Source: Kitasatospora sp052076145
GTDB lineage: Bacteria > Actinomycetota > Actinomycetes > Streptomycetales > Streptomycetaceae
Reading direction: 5' to 3'
DNA length: 64,000 bases
Assembly: GCF_052076145.1 (NCBI RefSeq)
Contig: NZ_CP197246.1
Location: 5,022,001 to 5,086,000 of the forward strand
Below the pieces are notes generated by a model. That model ran no database searches. It was given only the letters and a program-made list of their open reading frames with translations, and had not been told where the DNA came from. The translations under genes and the position numbers were made by a program. This document shows, in pieces, positions 15,964 to 23,848 of the stretch (within the stretch, counting starts at the first letter, position 1; every line of letters starts with the position of its first letter).

Positions 15964-17547
15964 CTAAGCCGCCGACGCCGCGTCGTACTCGGCGAGGAAC
16001 GCACCGACCTCGGGCACCGCGCGGTGGCCCCGCAGGTGGCCCGCGGTGTCGGCGATCATGCCCCGGATGCGGGCCGAGCGGACCTCGCCGAGCAGTGTCA
16101 CGGCCGTCGACGCGTGCTGCGCCGCCCCGGCCAAGTCACCACGGCCGAGCCGGTCGTGGGCCAGCTCGGCGGTGTAGAGCACCCGGTTGCGGACGAAGTG
16201 CGGGTCCTGCAGCTCTATGGCCCGCTCGGCCCGCTCGCTGGCCCTGTCCCACTCGCCGAGCGCGGACCAGCACTGGGCCTCCAACCCGGCGATCTCGGCC
16301 TCGCCGAAGAAGGACATCCACTCCGGGTCGGCCTCCGACTCGCCCCGCTCGAAGAGCGTCCGGGCGCGGGCGAGCGCCCGCTCGCACCCGGGTCTGTCCC
16401 GCATCAGGGCCCAGCCGCCGGCCTCGCGCAGAGCCAGCAGCGAGAGCAGCCGGTCCGAGTCGAGGTGGCGGGCGGCGGCCTGCCCGGCCTGGGCGGCGCG
16501 CAGGGCCTCGCGGGGCCGCCCGGTGTCGCGGGCCAGGAAGGCGCTGTTGCAGAAGACGTGCGCCTCCAGGGCCGAGTCGTTGGCCATCCGCGCGGTGGCG
16601 AGCGCCTCGGAGTAGAACGAGCGGGCGTCGGCCAGCCGGTTCGAGTCGTGGGCGAGCCAGCCGACCGAGATCGCCAACTCGCCGGCCCCGGCCTGGAGCC
16701 GACGCTCGGTCGCGGCGCTGTACTCGCCGTCGTTCAGCAGTACGTACGCGCTGCGCAGCGACTGCCCGGCCAACTCGAAGAGCGCGTCGGCGCCTCGGGC
16801 GTCGTCGAGCATCCGGATGTCCCGGACGGCCTGCTCGACGCTGTCCACCTCGGCGGCGCCGACCTTGCGCGGCGGCGGCACCGGCTGCTGGAGCAGCGGC
16901 AGTGCGGCGGGCCCGGCGCTCGAGTCGCCGCCGTCGGTACTGGCGGTGGCGCCTTTGCTGGCGGTCTGGACGGGCAGGTGGGTGGGGTGGCTCGCGGCTC
17001 GGGCCGGCCGGTCGAGGCCGATCACCGCCGCCAGGGCGGTCGGGCCGCCGCTCAGGAACGTACGGCGACGCACGTCGTCGTTCTCCTCGTCGGGATGGTG
17101 CGAATCGTTGAGGGGAAGCGCCTCGTCGTGCGGCAGCAGACCGACGCTGGGCAGACCGAAGCTGGGCAGACCGGAGCTGGGCTGGGCGTCGGGCGGCGGG
17201 GCGGCCCCGGCACCTGTGCGCCGGCGGACCTCGGTGCGGGGCGCGAAGCCGAGCTCCGCCAGCGAGCGGTCGGGCCACATGTGCCGGAACACCCGCTCGT
17301 AGGCGTAGTTGGGGCAACGGATCTCGCCCGTCTCGACCCGCCCGACGTACCGGGCGTCGCAGGACACGTGCTCGCCGATCTCCCGAGCCGCCCGCCGGAT
17401 CGCGGTGGCGAACTCGCCCGGTGAGCGGTCACCGCGCAGCTCGCGCATCGCAGCGTTCGGCGTGGCCGTGGGTGTCGCTGCGGGTGTGGCTGCGGGTGCG
17501 GCGGCGGTAGGGGCGGGCGGGGGCCCGGCTGATCTCGTGGCTGCCAT
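15964..17547 (-). CDS. NsdA-like regulator: XRE HTH plus tetratricopeptide repeats
   Basis: A 527-residue regulatory protein. After an Ala/Pro/Thr-rich head (1-33) comes a helix-turn-helix region (FATAIRRAAREIGEHVSCDARYVGRVETGEI, about 47-77) and FRHMWPDRSL. A Pro-rich linker follows with GLPSFGLPSVGLLP repeats. Residues about 245-515 are a run of TPR-like helical pairs (for example NRLADARSFYSEALATARMAND and DRPGCERALARARTLFERGE). This is the architecture of NsdA (SCO5582) and relatives. By published work NsdA is a negative regulator of antibiotic production and sporulation in Streptomyces coelicolor. Whether this is the NsdA orthologue or a paralogue cannot be decided without alignment. It is divergent from a small unknown gene, with a 306-base AT-richer promoter region between. 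Confidence 0.85.
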   Translation of the reverse strand: MAATRSAGPPPAPTAAAPAATPAATPTATPNAAMRELRGDRSPGEFATAIRRAAREIGEHVSCDARYVGRVETGEIRCPNYAYERVFRHMWPDRSLAELGFAPRTEVRRRTGAGAAPPPDAQPSSGLPSFGLPSVGLLPHDEALPLNDSHHPDEENDDVRRRTFLSGGPTALAAVIGLDRPARAASHPTHLPVQTASKGATASTDGGDSSAGPAALPLLQQPVPPPRKVGAAEVDSVEQAVRDIRMLDDARGADALFELAGQSLRSAYVLLNDGEYSAATERRLQAGAGELAISVGWLAHDSNRLADARSFYSEALATARMANDSALEAHVFCNSAFLARDTGRPREALRAAQAGQAAARHLDSDRLLSLLALREAGGWALMRDRPGCERALARARTLFERGESEADPEWMSFFGEAEIAGLEAQCWSALGEWDRASERAERAIELQDPHFVRNRVLYTAELAHDRLGRGDLAGAAQHASTAVTLLGEVRSARIRGMIADTAGHLRGHRAVPEVGAFLAEYDAASAA

Positions 17548-17853
17548 GATCTGCGCTCCGAGTGCGTGCCTGGTGGAGTCCGTGCCTTGGTATGCCTGTC
17601 TGCTGTTGTCGGGTGACAGTACCCGGAGTCACCGATCAACCACAGCGTGTTTCCGGATGATGTATGGTCAATCAGGTATATTTCGGGCACTCTTGCCGAG
17701 TTCTGCCATGAAATGCCATGGCTTGCTGTACACCTCCCCGTGGCCTCCCGTGCACCATCTGCGTTGTCCTGATACGTGGAAGGTCCTGTCCGCACCCCCA
17801 CCCGATCGATGCGGGCAGGCCTTCCGGTTGACGAAGCGACAGGAGAAGCCCTC
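17548..17853. other. Divergent intergenic promoter region, 306 bases
   Basis: It holds the upstream regions of the NsdA-like gene (minus) and the small gene at 17854 (plus). The middle (about 17640-17720) is distinctly richer in A/T than its surroundings, for example ATGTATGGTCAATCAGG and TATATTTCGGG, as expected for promoters. No RNA gene or coding sequence is supported here. Confidence 0.5.
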
Positions 17854-18255
17854 ATGGCCGTCGGAGTGCCGCAGTACAGCCGCCCGGGTGCCGCAGGTGT
17901 GCTCCCCGGGATCGCCCCGGCCCTGGTGCGGTACGACACCGTGACCGTCGCGGTCCGGCTCGGCCTGGAGACGGTGGACATCCTGCGGCTCCGCCGCGCC
18001 TGCGGTTCGGTCATGCAGGGCGCCGGCGGTTCGGCGATCGCCTTCCTGGTGCCGGCCGGCACTGCGGACCGCTGGCACCTCCCGGGCAGCACCTGTACGA
18101 CGGGGGCGCCCGCGCTCCCGCCCACCGACCCGCGCTGGGTCATGCCGCCTGCCGGGCCGAACGCCCTGGCCCGCCCGACGGACGCCTGGGTGCTCCGCTC
18201 GGCCCTCTGCGAGGCGGCCTGCACCCTCACGGCCAGCGGCCTCGGGCCGCTCTGA
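17854..18255 (+). CDS. Small streptomycete protein of unknown function
   Basis: A 133-residue protein with no recognised domain. The middle contains RYDTVTVAVRLGLETVDILRLRRACG followed by a hydrophobic strand GSAIAFLVPAGTADRWHLPG. The C-terminal part holds ALARPTDAWVLRSALCEAACTLTA, a possible amphipathic helix. It is rich in Pro and Gly, has no signal peptide and has no transmembrane segment. AGGAGAAG 6 bases before the ATG gives a confident start. It is divergent from the NsdA-like regulator and upstream of, but not obviously operonic with, the spermidine-synthase-like gene, which has its own -10 box. Small soluble partners encoded beside NsdA-type or XRE regulators are common in these genomes, but no such link is shown here. 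Confidence 0.75.
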   Translation: MAVGVPQYSRPGAAGVLPGIAPALVRYDTVTVAVRLGLETVDILRLRRACGSVMQGAGGSAIAFLVPAGTADRWHLPGSTCTTGAPALPPTDPRWVMPPAGPNALARPTDAWVLRSALCEAACTLTASGLGPL

Positions 18256-18350
18256 CCTCGCACCTGCCCGCACTCGTCCCCCGCACCCCTCCTCGTACCC
18301 GCACCCCTACCCGTCCGTGCACACGGCCCGACGCGGCCGCACGGCCCGGC

Positions 18351-18356
18351 GATAAT
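18351..18356 (+). promoter_or_regulatory. -10 box for leaderless transcript
   Basis: GATAAT followed by 7 bases and then the ATG at 18364. Transcription from such a box would begin at or next to the start codon. This explains the absence of a ribosome binding site. Confidence 0.55.
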
Positions 18357-18363
18357 GGTCGGT

Positions 18364-19302
18364 ATGGGACGCAGCAACAGGGCCGGCAGGGCTCGCACCG
18401 AAGCAGAGCCGACGCCCGCCGCAGCCACCCGACCCGACGGCCCCCGGGCGGACGGCGGCCGCACCCACGCCGAAGGCCCGCTCGCGCGCCCCGTCGACTC
18501 CGGGTTGGCCGAGCTCGTTCCCGACCGTGACCGGCCACGGGCCTGGAGCCTCCTGGTGGACGGCGCCCCGCAGTCCCTGGTCGACCTGGCCGATCCGACC
18601 CACCTGGGTTTCGAGTACCAGCGCAGGCTCGGCCACCTGATCGACCTCGCCGCCCAGCCGGGCAAGCCGATCACCGTGCTGCACCTCGGCGGTGGCGCCC
18701 TCACCCTGGCCCGCTACGTCGCGGCGACTCGTCCGCGCTCCCGGCAGCAGGTCGCGGAGATCGACACCGCGCTGACCGAACTCGTGCGGGCCGAGCTGCC
18801 GTTGGAGCGCGGCTGGCAGATCAAGGTGCGCGGCACCGACGCCCGCGCGGTGCTGGAGCGGACCCCCGAAGGCACCGTCGACCTGGTCATCGCCGACGTC
18901 TTCGCCGGAGCCCGGGTGCCCGCCCACTGTGCGACGGTCGAGTTCGTCACCCTGGCCGCCCGCGCGCTCGCCCCCGGCGGCCGGTACGCCGCCAACATCG
19001 CCGACGGCGGCCAGCTCGGCTTCGCCCGCTCCCAGGTCGCCACGCTGCGGGCGGTGTTCCCCGAGGTCTGTCTGGTGGCCGACCCGGCGGTGCTGCGGGG
19101 CAAGCGGTTCGGCAATCTGATACTCGCCGCCGCCCAGCAGCCCCTCCCGGTCGAGGAGCTGGCCCGCCGGGTGGCCTCCGACTCCTACCTCGGCCGCATC
19201 GAACACGGCCGGGCTCTCGCCGACTTCACCGCCGGCGCGGCCCCCGCCACCGACGGGACCGCAGGTCCGTCCCCCGCGCCACCGCCCGGCGTCTTCCGCT
19301 GA
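18364..19302 (+). CDS. Spermidine-synthase-like (polyamine synthase fold) methyltransferase-type protein
   Basis: A 312-residue protein with a Rossmann domain of the spermidine/spermine synthase family: VLHLGGGALTLARYVAATRP (near 107-126, glycine-rich motif I), QVAEIDTALTELVRAEL (acidic motif II), VRGTDARAVLERTPEGTVDLVIADVFAGARVPAH (motif III-IV), and YAANIADGGQLGFARSQ. Such fused or orphan homologues are widespread in actinobacteria, and true aminopropyl transfer is usually unproven. The N-terminal 45 residues are disordered. The ATG at 18364 is chosen because a -10 box GATAAT sits 7 bases upstream, fitting leaderless translation. No partner genes suggest a polyamine pathway. Confidence 0.85.
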   Translation: MGRSNRAGRARTEAEPTPAAATRPDGPRADGGRTHAEGPLARPVDSGLAELVPDRDRPRAWSLLVDGAPQSLVDLADPTHLGFEYQRRLGHLIDLAAQPGKPITVLHLGGGALTLARYVAATRPRSRQQVAEIDTALTELVRAELPLERGWQIKVRGTDARAVLERTPEGTVDLVIADVFAGARVPAHCATVEFVTLAARALAPGGRYAANIADGGQLGFARSQVATLRAVFPEVCLVADPAVLRGKRFGNLILAAAQQPLPVEELARRVASDSYLGRIEHGRALADFTAGAAPATDGTAGPSPAPPPGVFR

Positions 19303-19338
19303 GCAGTCTCCCGGTTCCGGTGTCGGTGCCGCGCCGCG

Positions 19339-20136
19339 TCAGTGGCCGCGCGGGAGACCGCGGTGCTTGTACATCGCCGCACCGGTGAGCAGCAGCCCGG
19401 CAGTGATCGGGACGAGGACGGCGGTGAAGTCGTCGCCGCCCCCGACGGGAGCGGCGGAGGTCAGGGTGAGGTCCTGCGCACCGGGGTCCTGGCCGGTGAG
19501 TTGGTCGGCCGGGACCAGTGGCGAAGCCTGCCCACTCCCGCCGGGGCCGCCGACGCCGGGTGGCTGCTGTCCGTTGACGGCGGGGTGGGCCCGGTCACTG
19601 CCGTCGGCGCTCGCGCCGCCCGATGCGGAGGCGGTCAGGCCGGTCGGCTTCCGGGCTTCGCCGGTGCCGCCCGGCAGCGAACGGGAGGCCCGCTGCGCGT
19701 CGTCCCCTCGGGGCTGCGGCGGTACGGACGGGAGCAGGACGGCCGCGATGGCGAAGGCGTCGGGCACGGTGGTCGCCTGTCCGGGCAGGGGGAGCCCACC
19801 TGAGCGGATCCGCTCCTGGAGGACCCGGCCGACTGGCGCCGCCTGATGCTCCAGCAGCGGTACCGTGCCGGTGAGCTGCTCGAGCAGGGCCGGCGCCTCC
19901 GACCGGCTGACCAGATCGGTGCCGGGGTCGGTCGCCGCCGCGTACGCGCTGGTCATGCCGAGGCTCAGCCCCCACACCTGGGCGAGCACCGCACCCCCGG
20001 CCGCCAGCGTCCGTGGGCGGGGCAGCCAGGTGCCCGTACGGCCGGGGCGCGGCGTAGCGGTGGCTTCGGGCTGGGAGTGTGTCGCGTGATTGGCTCGCAC
20101 GTGAGGGGAGAACGAGCGGTGGGGGCGGGAAGTCAC
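19339..20136 (-). CDS. Secreted or membrane-anchored low-complexity protein
   Basis: A 265-residue protein with no recognised family. A basic N-terminus leads into a hydrophobic segment (TLAAGGAVLAQVWGLSLGMTSAYAAA, about 43-68) ending in a plausible signal-peptidase site. The middle is Pro/Gly/Ser-rich and hydrophilic. The C-terminus has a second hydrophobic helix (FTAVLVPITAGLLLTGAAMYKHRGLPRGH) with a positive tail, like a sorting or anchor segment but without an LPxTG motif. It is probably exported and tethered at the membrane. It lies convergent with the spermidine-synthase-like gene, and no functional partner is apparent. The start is the first ATG of the frame; the ribosome site is weak. 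Confidence 0.7.
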   Translation of the reverse strand: MTSRPHRSFSPHVRANHATHSQPEATATPRPGRTGTWLPRPRTLAAGGAVLAQVWGLSLGMTSAYAAATDPGTDLVSRSEAPALLEQLTGTVPLLEHQAAPVGRVLQERIRSGGLPLPGQATTVPDAFAIAAVLLPSVPPQPRGDDAQRASRSLPGGTGEARKPTGLTASASGGASADGSDRAHPAVNGQQPPGVGGPGGSGQASPLVPADQLTGQDPGAQDLTLTSAAPVGGGDDFTAVLVPITAGLLLTGAAMYKHRGLPRGH

Positions 20137-20299
20137 GCCGAGGAGTGACGGGGTGTCAACATGACGGGTCAGGCTTCCGGAGTACGTCCGGCTCCGGGCG
20201 CGCGCTTTTCGGCCGAATCGGTTCTGCCGGGCGGGCGGAGCGGCGGGCGGCGTGCGGGCCGTCCGAATGCCTCCGGACGCATTTGCGCACCTCCCGATG

Positions 20300-20344
20300 C
20301 CACCGCCGGTCCGACCTGGGCGGGCGAGGTCGGACCGGCGGTGG
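20300..20344. terminator. Terminator downstream of the hotdog protein gene
   Basis: An 18-bp perfect stem, CCACCGCCGGTCCGACCT and its complement, around a 9-base loop, 8 bases past the stop of the hotdog gene on the minus strand. Confidence 0.85.
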
Positions 20345-20351
20345 CGGTGGC

Positions 20352-20798
20352 TCAGGAGTTCGGGCGCAGCGTCCAGGTGATGGTCATCACACCGGTGATG
20401 GCGCCGTCGGCGCGGGTGATCTCCACGGTGACGGGGAACTCGGGGCGCTCGCCCTTGTCCAGCTCGGCCACGATGTCGGCGACCGGGCGGCCGATGGTGG
20501 CGGTCGCGGTGACGACACCCATGGCGAGCTTCTTGTACGCGATCTCGGCGTTCACCGCGAGCGGCACGGCGCGCGAGAGCTGGTCGCCGAACGCGGCCAG
20601 GACGATGCAGCCGCTGGCGGACTCGGCCAGCGTGAACATCGCACCGGCGTGCGGGCCGCCGACGTGGTTGTGGAACTCGGCCTGGTCCGGCAGCTGCAGC
20701 ACGGCGCGCTCGGCGCTGGTCTCCAGGTACTCGAGCTTCAGCGTGTGGGCCATCGGCACGGTGGAGTCGAGCAGCTGGCCGATCGAAGGTGTCGTCAT
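20352..20798 (-). CDS. Hotdog-fold thioesterase-like protein (DUF4442/PaaI-like)
   Basis: A 148-residue single hotdog domain. The conserved HNHVGGPHAGAMFTLAESASG (about residues 43-63) contains the helix-capping HAGAMFTLAE motif of the DUF4442/PaaI group. It is followed by strands LAVNAEIAYKKLAMGVVTATATIG and FPVTVEITRADGAITGVMTITWTL. Members hydrolyse acyl-CoA thioesters or have unknown roles. The expected acidic or Asn catalytic residues vary in this group and cannot be confirmed by eye. The single-gene unit has a clear terminator. The start ATG has no strong ribosome site, and an AT-rich TACTAGTCGGTAGCTAT stretch lies just upstream. Confidence 0.85.
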   Translation of the reverse strand: MTTPSIGQLLDSTVPMAHTLKLEYLETSAERAVLQLPDQAEFHNHVGGPHAGAMFTLAESASGCIVLAAFGDQLSRAVPLAVNAEIAYKKLAMGVVTATATIGRPVADIVAELDKGERPEFPVTVEITRADGAITGVMTITWTLRPNS

Positions 20799-20945
20799 AC
20801 GAGCGATGTTACTAGTCGGTAGCTATCAGGGGGAGAGGGCGGCCGGAATTCGTCCGGGTGTCCGGCCGGCCGATGGTGCCGGGCGGCGCGAAGTCCCTGC
20901 CGCCGCACGGGGGTTCGGAGTCGGCGGCGCCGAAAACGCAGAAAA

Positions 20946-20985
20946 GCCTTGAGGGCCTGATCTCAAGAGATCAGGCCCTCAAGGC
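20946..20985 (-). terminator. Terminator of tRNA-His
   Basis: Perfect 18-bp stem GCCTTGAGGGCCTGATCT with its complement around CAAG. A TTTTC run follows on the minus strand. It begins 7 bases after the tRNA end. Confidence 0.9.
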
Positions 20986-20991
20986 CGTTGG

Positions 20992-21065
20992 GGTGAGTGA
21001 CGGGACTTGAACCCGCGGCCCCCTGGACCACAACCAGGTGCTCTACCAGCTGAGCTACACCCACC
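20992..21065 (-). tRNA. tRNA-His (GTG)
   Basis: Cloverleaf with acceptor GTGGGTG/CACTCAC (one G:U), preceded by the His-specific extra 5' G pairing with discriminator C. D arm GCTCAGCTGGTAGAGC; anticodon stem CCTGG/CCAGG around TTGTGGT, anticodon GTG; T loop TTCAAGT. CCA is not encoded. Confidence 0.97.
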
Positions 21066-21200
21066 ATTTTCGGGGCGTTCCCGCTCCGACAAGAAGAACT
21101 CTACAGGATCGGAGAGGGTGCTCGCGCCAGGGTTTCGACCTCGGCTCCGATCGAGCCCAGGGGGTGTGCCGGAGGGTGTGTCGGGGGGCGCCGGAGGGTG

Positions 21201-21803
21201 TCAGCCGGTGGGCAGCTGGTACTTCGCCGCGATCGCGCGGGCGGTGTCGGTGTCCGGGCCGGGGGCCGCGACGAACACCGCCTCGCGGTAGTAACGGAGT
21301 TCGGCGATGCTCTCCCGGATGTCCGCCAGAGCGCGGTGGTTACCGCCCTTCTGCGGGCTGTTGTAGTAGGCGCGCGGGTACCACCGGCGGGCCAGCTCCT
21401 TGATCGAGGAGACGTCCACGATCCGGTAGTGGAGGTACCCCTCGAGGGCGGGCATGTCCCGGGAGAGGAAGCCACGGTCCGTCGCCACCGAGTTGCCGCA
21501 GAGCGGGGTCTTCCCGGCCTCCGGCACGTGCTCGCGGATGTAGGCGAGCACCAGGGCCTCGGCCTCGACGAGGGTGACGCCGCCTTCGAGCTCGTCGAGC
21601 AGCCCGGAGGAGGTGTGCATGGCGCGGACGAACTCCGGCATGCCCTCGATCGCCTCGGCCGGTGGCCTGATGATCACATCAACGCCCTCGCCGAGGATGT
21701 TGAGATCGGAGTCGGTCACGAGTGCCGCGACCTCGACCAGGGCGTCCCGGTCGAGGTCGAGCCCCGTCATTTCACAGTCGATCCATACCAAACGGTCGTT
21801 CAC
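21201..21803 (-). CDS. orn: Oligoribonuclease
   Basis: A 200-residue DEDDh 3'-5' exoribonuclease that degrades 2-5-nt RNAs and linear dinucleotides, including pGpG from c-di-GMP turnover. Visible motifs: VWIDCEMTGLDLDRDALVEVAALVTD (ExoI, D and E near residues 8-10), a central GNSVATDRGFLSRDMPALEGYLHYRIVDVSSIKEL (ExoII), and NHRALADIRESIAELRYY (ExoIII, His and Asp). The length equals that of streptomycete OrnA. The GTG at 21803 is preferred because AGGGTGAG lies just upstream and the protein then starts with the usual MNDRLVWIDCEMTG. A GTG at 21812 would overlap the adpA stop as GTGA. Either way it is directly coupled to adpA, the conserved adpA-ornA pair. Confidence 0.95.
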   Translation of the reverse strand: MNDRLVWIDCEMTGLDLDRDALVEVAALVTDSDLNILGEGVDVIIRPPAEAIEGMPEFVRAMHTSSGLLDELEGGVTLVEAEALVLAYIREHVPEAGKTPLCGNSVATDRGFLSRDMPALEGYLHYRIVDVSSIKELARRWYPRAYYNSPQKGGNHRALADIRESIAELRYYREAVFVAAPGPDTDTARAIAAKYQLPTG

Positions 21804-21808
21804 GTCAC

Positions 21809-23848
21809 TCACCCTACGGCGCGATCCCGTGAACCGGACAGCTCCCGGCCCTCACCGGCGGGCCGCTCCGCCGAGTCGTCACCGGCCGCGTCCTGCCCGG
21901 CGAAGCCGGCAGGCAGCCCCGGGCCGTCCGCCCGGTGCCCCTGGCCGAGGCCCCGGGCAGTGGGCTGCCCGTGCCCCTCCTCCTCGGCGACCGCGTGCTC
22001 GACGGCCTGGTGTCCGCCTGCCTGATGCCCGGCAGCCTGGTGTCCGCCTGCCTGAGTGCCGGTGAGCGGCCGCCGGGCCGACGGGCCGGACTGCGGCGGG
22101 ACGAGCGGCCTGGCCCGGTTCTTCCCGTGCTGAGCGGCGGAGCCCTGCGCCGGGCCTGCCGCCGCCCGGTCCGCACTCCGGTCCGCGCCCCGATCCGTAG
22201 GCGTACCGCTCGGGCCGAACGTGCTCGCTCCGGCACCCGAGTGGCCGCCTGCGCCGCCCGGAGCCGGATGCCGCTCGGACGACGACGCCGATGCCGCCGC
22301 CGACCGCTCACCCGCGAGGGCCTGGGCCGGTACTGCGGCAGCGGGAAGCGGCCGCCGAGCGCGGTAGCTCGTCCGGTACGTGGCCGGGGAGACCCCGAGC
22401 TGGCGGCGGAAGTGCCCGCGCAGCGCCACCGGCGAACGGAACCCGCAACGTCGCGCCACGTCGTCGACCGACAGCTCCGAGGTCTCCAGCAGCCGCTGGG
22501 CCTGCAGCACCCGTTGGGTGATCAGCCACTGCAACGGCGCACTGCCGGTGAGCGTACGGAATCGGCGGTCGAAGGTGCGTCGGCTCATGTAGGCGCGAGC
22601 CGCGAGCACCTCGACGTCGAACTGCTGGTTGAGGTTCTCCAGGGCCCACGTCACCACCTCGGCGAGCGGGTCGTTGCCGATCTCCTCCGGTAATGACTGG
22701 TCGATGTACTGCGCCTGCCCGCCGCCGCCACGCCTGCTCGGCACGACCAGCCGACGGGCCAGCGCGTTCGCGGCCTCGGCGCCGTGGTCGCTGCGCACCA
22801 CGTGCAGGCAGAGGTCGATGCCCGCCGCCGTGCCGGCCGAGGTCAGCACGTCGCCGTCGTCCACGAACAGCTCGCGGGGGTCGACGTGCACGCGCGGGTA
22901 CCGCTTCGCCAGCGTCGGTGCGTACATCCAGTGGGTGGTGGCCGGACGGCCGTCCAGCAGACCGGCCGCCGCCAGAACGAACGCGCCGGTGCAGAGGCCG
23001 ATGATCCGGGCGCCCTCGTGGTGGGCCTTGCGCAGCGCGGCGATCGCCTCGACGGGCGGCGGCTGCGAGATCGAGCGCCAGGCGGGCACGACGATGGTGC
23101 CCGCTCGGGCGAGCGCCTCCAGGCCGTACGGGGCGCTCAGGGTCAGGCCGCCGGTGGTCGCGAGCGGGCCGTCCTCGCCCGCGCAGACCAACAGCCGGTA
23201 GCGCGGCACACCGGCGTCCTGGCGGTCGACCCCGAAGACCGAGAGCGGGATCGAGCTCTCGAAGATGGGGGCCCCACCGAAGATCAGCACGGCGACGGTC
23301 TCGCGCCGCCGCCGCCCCGAGAGCTTCCGGGGGACGGTCAGCAGGCCCTGGCTCGTCGCACCGGAGCCACCTGCCGTGCCCGACAGCCCGGCTGACACAC
23401 CGACAGCACCCGCGCCTTGGCCGGGCGCCCCGGACAGAGCGGCCATCGCGGTCGCGTGCTGCGGACCGGCCGACGCTGCGTACGCCGGGGACTGGGCGTG
23501 GAGCTGGGCGTGGGGGTGGGGGTGAGTATGGGGGTGTGGTTGAACGTGCGGCTGAGTGTGGACCTGGGCGTGCGTGTGGCCGGCTGCGATCCCTCCGCCA
23601 CCGCCGGTAGGCGAAAAACTCTGATGACCGCTGGGCGAGTTGGCAGCCGACGGGCCGGCCGTCCGGGCGGGGGACAGGCTCTGCGGGTACAGCGGAGTGC
23701 CGGGGGTGCTCTGCGGGCCGCGCGGCAGTCTGAGTGCCGAGGAGGTCTCGACTCGGGGCACGGGCGTCGTGCCTCCTGGGTCCCGACCCGCGGGGCCGGT
23801 CGGCGACTGGCCGTCAGGACCCGCGTCGCTCCTGCTCACCCTGCTCAA
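21809..23848 (-). CDS. adpA: AdpA, AraC-family global developmental regulator, with long N- and C-terminal extensions
   Basis: The central regulator of morphological development and secondary metabolism in streptomycetes. From about residue 174 (RKLSGRRRRE) to 505 it follows AdpA closely: a DJ-1/PfpI-like dimerisation domain (VLIFGGAPIFESSIPLSVFG, GLCTGAFVLAAAGLLDGRPATTHW), then a double AraC helix-turn-helix (AARAYMSRRTFDRRFR and VDDVARRCGFRSPVALRGHFRRQLG). The interdomain linker carries a TTA leucine codon at 22691-22693 (residue 386 of the long form), the conserved bldA control point. Unusual are about 170 extra N-terminal residues with a His/Pro/Gln tract (91-118) and a 170-residue Gly/Ala/His tail with GHQA repeats; usual AdpA is about 400 residues. 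The TTG start at 23848 has a GGAG nearby. An ATG at 23446 (545 residues) is possible but lacks a ribosome site. Confidence 0.93.
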   Translation of the reverse strand: MSRVSRSDAGPDGQSPTGPAGRDPGGTTPVPRVETSSALRLPRGPQSTPGTPLYPQSLSPARTAGPSAANSPSGHQSFSPTGGGGGIAAGHTHAQVHTQPHVQPHPHTHPHPHAQLHAQSPAYAASAGPQHATAMAALSGAPGQGAGAVGVSAGLSGTAGGSGATSQGLLTVPRKLSGRRRRETVAVLIFGGAPIFESSIPLSVFGVDRQDAGVPRYRLLVCAGEDGPLATTGGLTLSAPYGLEALARAGTIVVPAWRSISQPPPVEAIAALRKAHHEGARIIGLCTGAFVLAAAGLLDGRPATTHWMYAPTLAKRYPRVHVDPRELFVDDGDVLTSAGTAAGIDLCLHVVRSDHGAEAANALARRLVVPSRRGGGGQAQYIDQSLPEEIGNDPLAEVVTWALENLNQQFDVEVLAARAYMSRRTFDRRFRTLTGSAPLQWLITQRVLQAQRLLETSELSVDDVARRCGFRSPVALRGHFRRQLGVSPATYRTSYRARRPLPAAAVPAQALAGERSAAASASSSERHPAPGGAGGHSGAGASTFGPSGTPTDRGADRSADRAAAGPAQGSAAQHGKNRARPLVPPQSGPSARRPLTGTQAGGHQAAGHQAGGHQAVEHAVAEEEGHGQPTARGLGQGHRADGPGLPAGFAGQDAAGDDSAERPAGEGRELSGSRDRAVG
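22691..22693 (-). promoter_or_regulatory. bldA-dependent TTA codon in adpA
   Basis: The minus-strand codon TTA encodes the Leu in the QSLPEEI segment between the two AdpA domains, the site where streptomycete adpA genes keep a TTA. It makes translation depend on the rare bldA tRNA-Leu(UAA). Confidence 0.85.
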
